Below are positions 5,124 to 6,634 of a stretch of DNA of 6,634 nt, one piece after another. Numbering within the stretch: the first letter of the stretch is position 1; every line of letters begins with the position of its first letter. Both the position numbers and the translations under genes were made by a program. The stretch is from NCBI GenBank assembly GCA_024680445.1, contig JAILCJ010000123.1, positions 1-6,634 on the forward strand, read 5' to 3'. The notes under the pieces are model-generated. The model was given only the letters and a program-made list of their open reading frames with translations. It was not told where the DNA came from and searched no databases. The DNA is from Campylobacter sp. (GTDB lineage: Bacteria > Campylobacterota > Campylobacteria > Campylobacterales > Campylobacteraceae).

Positions 5124-6634
5124 TTATTTTAAACTATCATAATCCAAATTTTTACCCAAAATTCTCTTTCTATTTTCATTAAAATTTGGCGATAAAACAT
5201 TTCGTTTCTCATCATAATGTTTCGGACTTACACCGATAATACCAGCAATTGTGTGTATTAAGTCATCTGTCATAAAAGCTTTATCTTTCGCATTTTTAAT
5301 ATCTTGCCAAATTTTTGGAAAATTTGTTTTAAATTTATCACTAGCTATAAAAAGCAATGGTATTTCATAACCAAAACGCCCAATACCATCATGTCCGGCA
5401 CGCATACCATCTTCATAAATAATTTGTCCATGATCGCTAAAATAAATAAGTAAAGTATTTTGATTGGCAAAAGATTGATAAATTTGTGAAACAACAAAAT
5501 CATTATAAAAAACGCTATTATCATAATCGGCAATTGTTTCAAGCTTATCATTATCTAATTTTTCGGCATATTTTACATATTTTTTAACATCACTGATGCT
5601 AAATTTTTCAAACGAACTTGGAAAGCGTCTTTTATATTTAGAGTGCGAACCATATAAGTGTAAAACTATGAAATTTTTATCACTTAAAGGCAACTTTTTA
5701 AGCTCATCTAATAAAACCTCATCATACATGGCTCCCAATCTTAAATCACTAAAATTTTCTCTCACAGAATAATTAAATTCGCAACGCATTTGAGATGTAT
5801 AAAGTACAGACGAAAAATAACTCGGAGAATTTTGATTGCTTAACCAAAAAGTTTTATAACCAGCAAGACGCATCATATCGACCAAAGATAATGTCTCATA
5901 CCATTTTTTGCCACTTTTATCACTTTCGTAGCTACTAAAATTTAATACCTTTACAAGAGAGCTTGAAGTATTAGGAGCTGGCGAAATAGTATCGCTAAAG
6001 GCAATAACATTGCCATTTTGTAATAATTTTAATAAATTTGGTGTAGTATCTAAATCATAGCCATAAATTCCCATATGATTTCTTTGTAAGCCTTCACCTA
6101 TAACAAAAATAATATTTGGAATATCGTTTTTAGAATCAAGCTCACCTTCTTCTTTTGTACTTTGATCCATAAATTTTTCTAAATCATGGCTTGATTTTAT
6201 ATTGCCTCCATCTGAAAAATATCTATAACTAACAAATAAATATCTCATAACTGGTAAGCTTGAAATTCTATTTTCAAATTTATTTAAAGCATCGCCTCCT
6301 TCTGATTTAGAAAAAACATATTTCAAAGCTTGAACACCAAAAAGTAAAAAAATTACGATATAAATAAAGCTAAAAATCTTCAAAAATTTTTGACTTGGTA
6401 TAAAACGAACAAAATTTGACGCAAATGCAAGACCACATAAAATCGCTACAAAAACCAACAAAGGAAAATTTAAAGCCACTTGTAAAAATTCAAAACTTTC
6501 ATTAAAATTTGTCCGTAAAATACTATCTAATGCCAATGCATTAAAATTCATATGATAATTATGCAAAAGAGTAAAATCAACAAGACAAAAAAGCACATTT
6601 ATACTAATAAAACAAATCCAAAATTTAATACAAA
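5124..6634 (-). CDS. Phosphoethanolamine transferase, EptA/EptC-like (5' end cut by window)
   Basis: This is an inner-membrane alkaline-phosphatase-superfamily enzyme that moves phosphoethanolamine from phosphatidylethanolamine to envelope targets such as lipid A, core sugars or, in C. jejuni EptC, also flagellar protein. The frame stays open to the right edge. A GTG at 6596 is only an internal possibility: upstream residues (CIKFWICFISINV) form a membrane helix continuous with LFCLVDFTLL, so the true start lies outside. Numbering from that GTG, membrane helices lie near 44-63 and 70-92, and TNFNESFEFL (29-38) resembles the family's periplasmic loop. The catalytic domain (about 158 on) shows the metal site E168 in VIGEG, candidate nucleophile T210 in SPAPNTSSS, and D388/H389 in SDHG. 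H318 in LYGSHSKYKRRFP and H402 in GHDG are the expected phosphate-contact histidines. The protein ends at the TAA 5124-5126. The nucleophile context differs from the SCGT motif of classical EptA, so the acceptor is uncertain. It runs convergent to the TCA operon with no evident functional link. Confidence 0.88.
   Translation of the reverse strand, partial: CIKFWICFISINVLFCLVDFTLLHNYHMNFNALALDSILRTNFNESFEFLQVALNFPLLVFVAILCGLAFASNFVRFIPSQKFLKIFSFIYIVIFLLFGVQALKYVFSKSEGGDALNKFENRISSLPVMRYLFVSYRYFSDGGNIKSSHDLEKFMDQSTKEEGELDSKNDIPNIIFVIGEGLQRNHMGIYGYDLDTTPNLLKLLQNGNVIAFSDTISPAPNTSSSLVKVLNFSSYESDKSGKKWYETLSLVDMMRLAGYKTFWLSNQNSPSYFSSVLYTSQMRCEFNYSVRENFSDLRLGAMYDEVLLDELKKLPLSDKNFIVLHLYGSHSKYKRRFPSSFEKFSISDVKKYVKYAEKLDNDKLETIADYDNSVFYNDFVVSQIYQSFANQNTLLIYFSDHGQIIYEDGMRAGHDGIGRFGYEIPLLFIASDKFKTNFPKIWQDIKNAKDKAFMTDDLIHTIAGIIGVSPKHYDEKRNVLSPNFNENRKRILGKNLDYDSLK

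Noticed and set aside
5109..5130. Weak stem AACTT/GAGTT followed by TTTATTTT on the plus strand, as a terminator of the TCA operon
   Set aside because: The stem is only 5 bp with one G-T pair and one G-C pair, and it overlaps the end of the opposing gene; too weak to call.
6594..6596. GTG at 6596 as the true start of the phosphoethanolamine transferase
   Set aside because: The frame stays open to the window edge, and the upstream residues continue a membrane helix, so the gene is truncated by the window.
1..6634. CRISPR array, tRNA, rRNA, insertion sequence or prophage signals
   Set aside because: No spaced repeats, cloverleaf-like sequence, transposase motifs or terminal inverted repeats were seen on either strand.

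Overview
The window looks like AT-rich chromosomal DNA of a Campylobacter-like member of the Campylobacterota. The grounds are low G+C, non-coding stretches built from AAATTT/TTTAAA runs, promoters with a clear TATAAT but weak -35 elements, and a secreted YceI protein plus an EptA/EptC-type phosphoethanolamine transferase of the kind found in that group. The genus is inferred from style, not proven.

Layout from left to right: (1) positions 1-40 may carry the last codons of an upstream plus-strand gene. (2) Positions 139-696 encode a YceI-family periplasmic protein with a signal peptide and its own promoter. (3) A 177-bp AT-rich gap follows, holding a perfect 10-bp inverted repeat and a TATAAT box. 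(4) A tight three-gene plus-strand operon comes next: a short-type (Aquifex-type) aconitase (start best placed at 874), a citrate synthase (2756-4057) and an NAD-type isocitrate dehydrogenase (4068-5057), with 10-nt gaps and a ribosome binding site in each. (5) A strong hairpin (5057-5087) lies in the short convergent gap. (6) A minus-strand phosphoethanolamine transferase (5124 to the right edge) is cut at its 5' end by the window.

Together the three operon enzymes would convert oxaloacetate and acetyl-CoA to citrate, isocitrate and then 2-oxoglutarate. This is the oxidative arm of the TCA cycle that supplies glutamate precursor and one NADH. The notable point is that all three steps sit in one compact cassette. 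From general knowledge, well-studied campylobacters such as C. jejuni use dispersed genes with other enzyme types (AcnB-type aconitase, a different isocitrate dehydrogenase). The cassette may therefore be an acquired or alternative version. The flanking genes act in the envelope and have no evident link to it. I did not find a clearly new biological system; the operon is the most interesting item.
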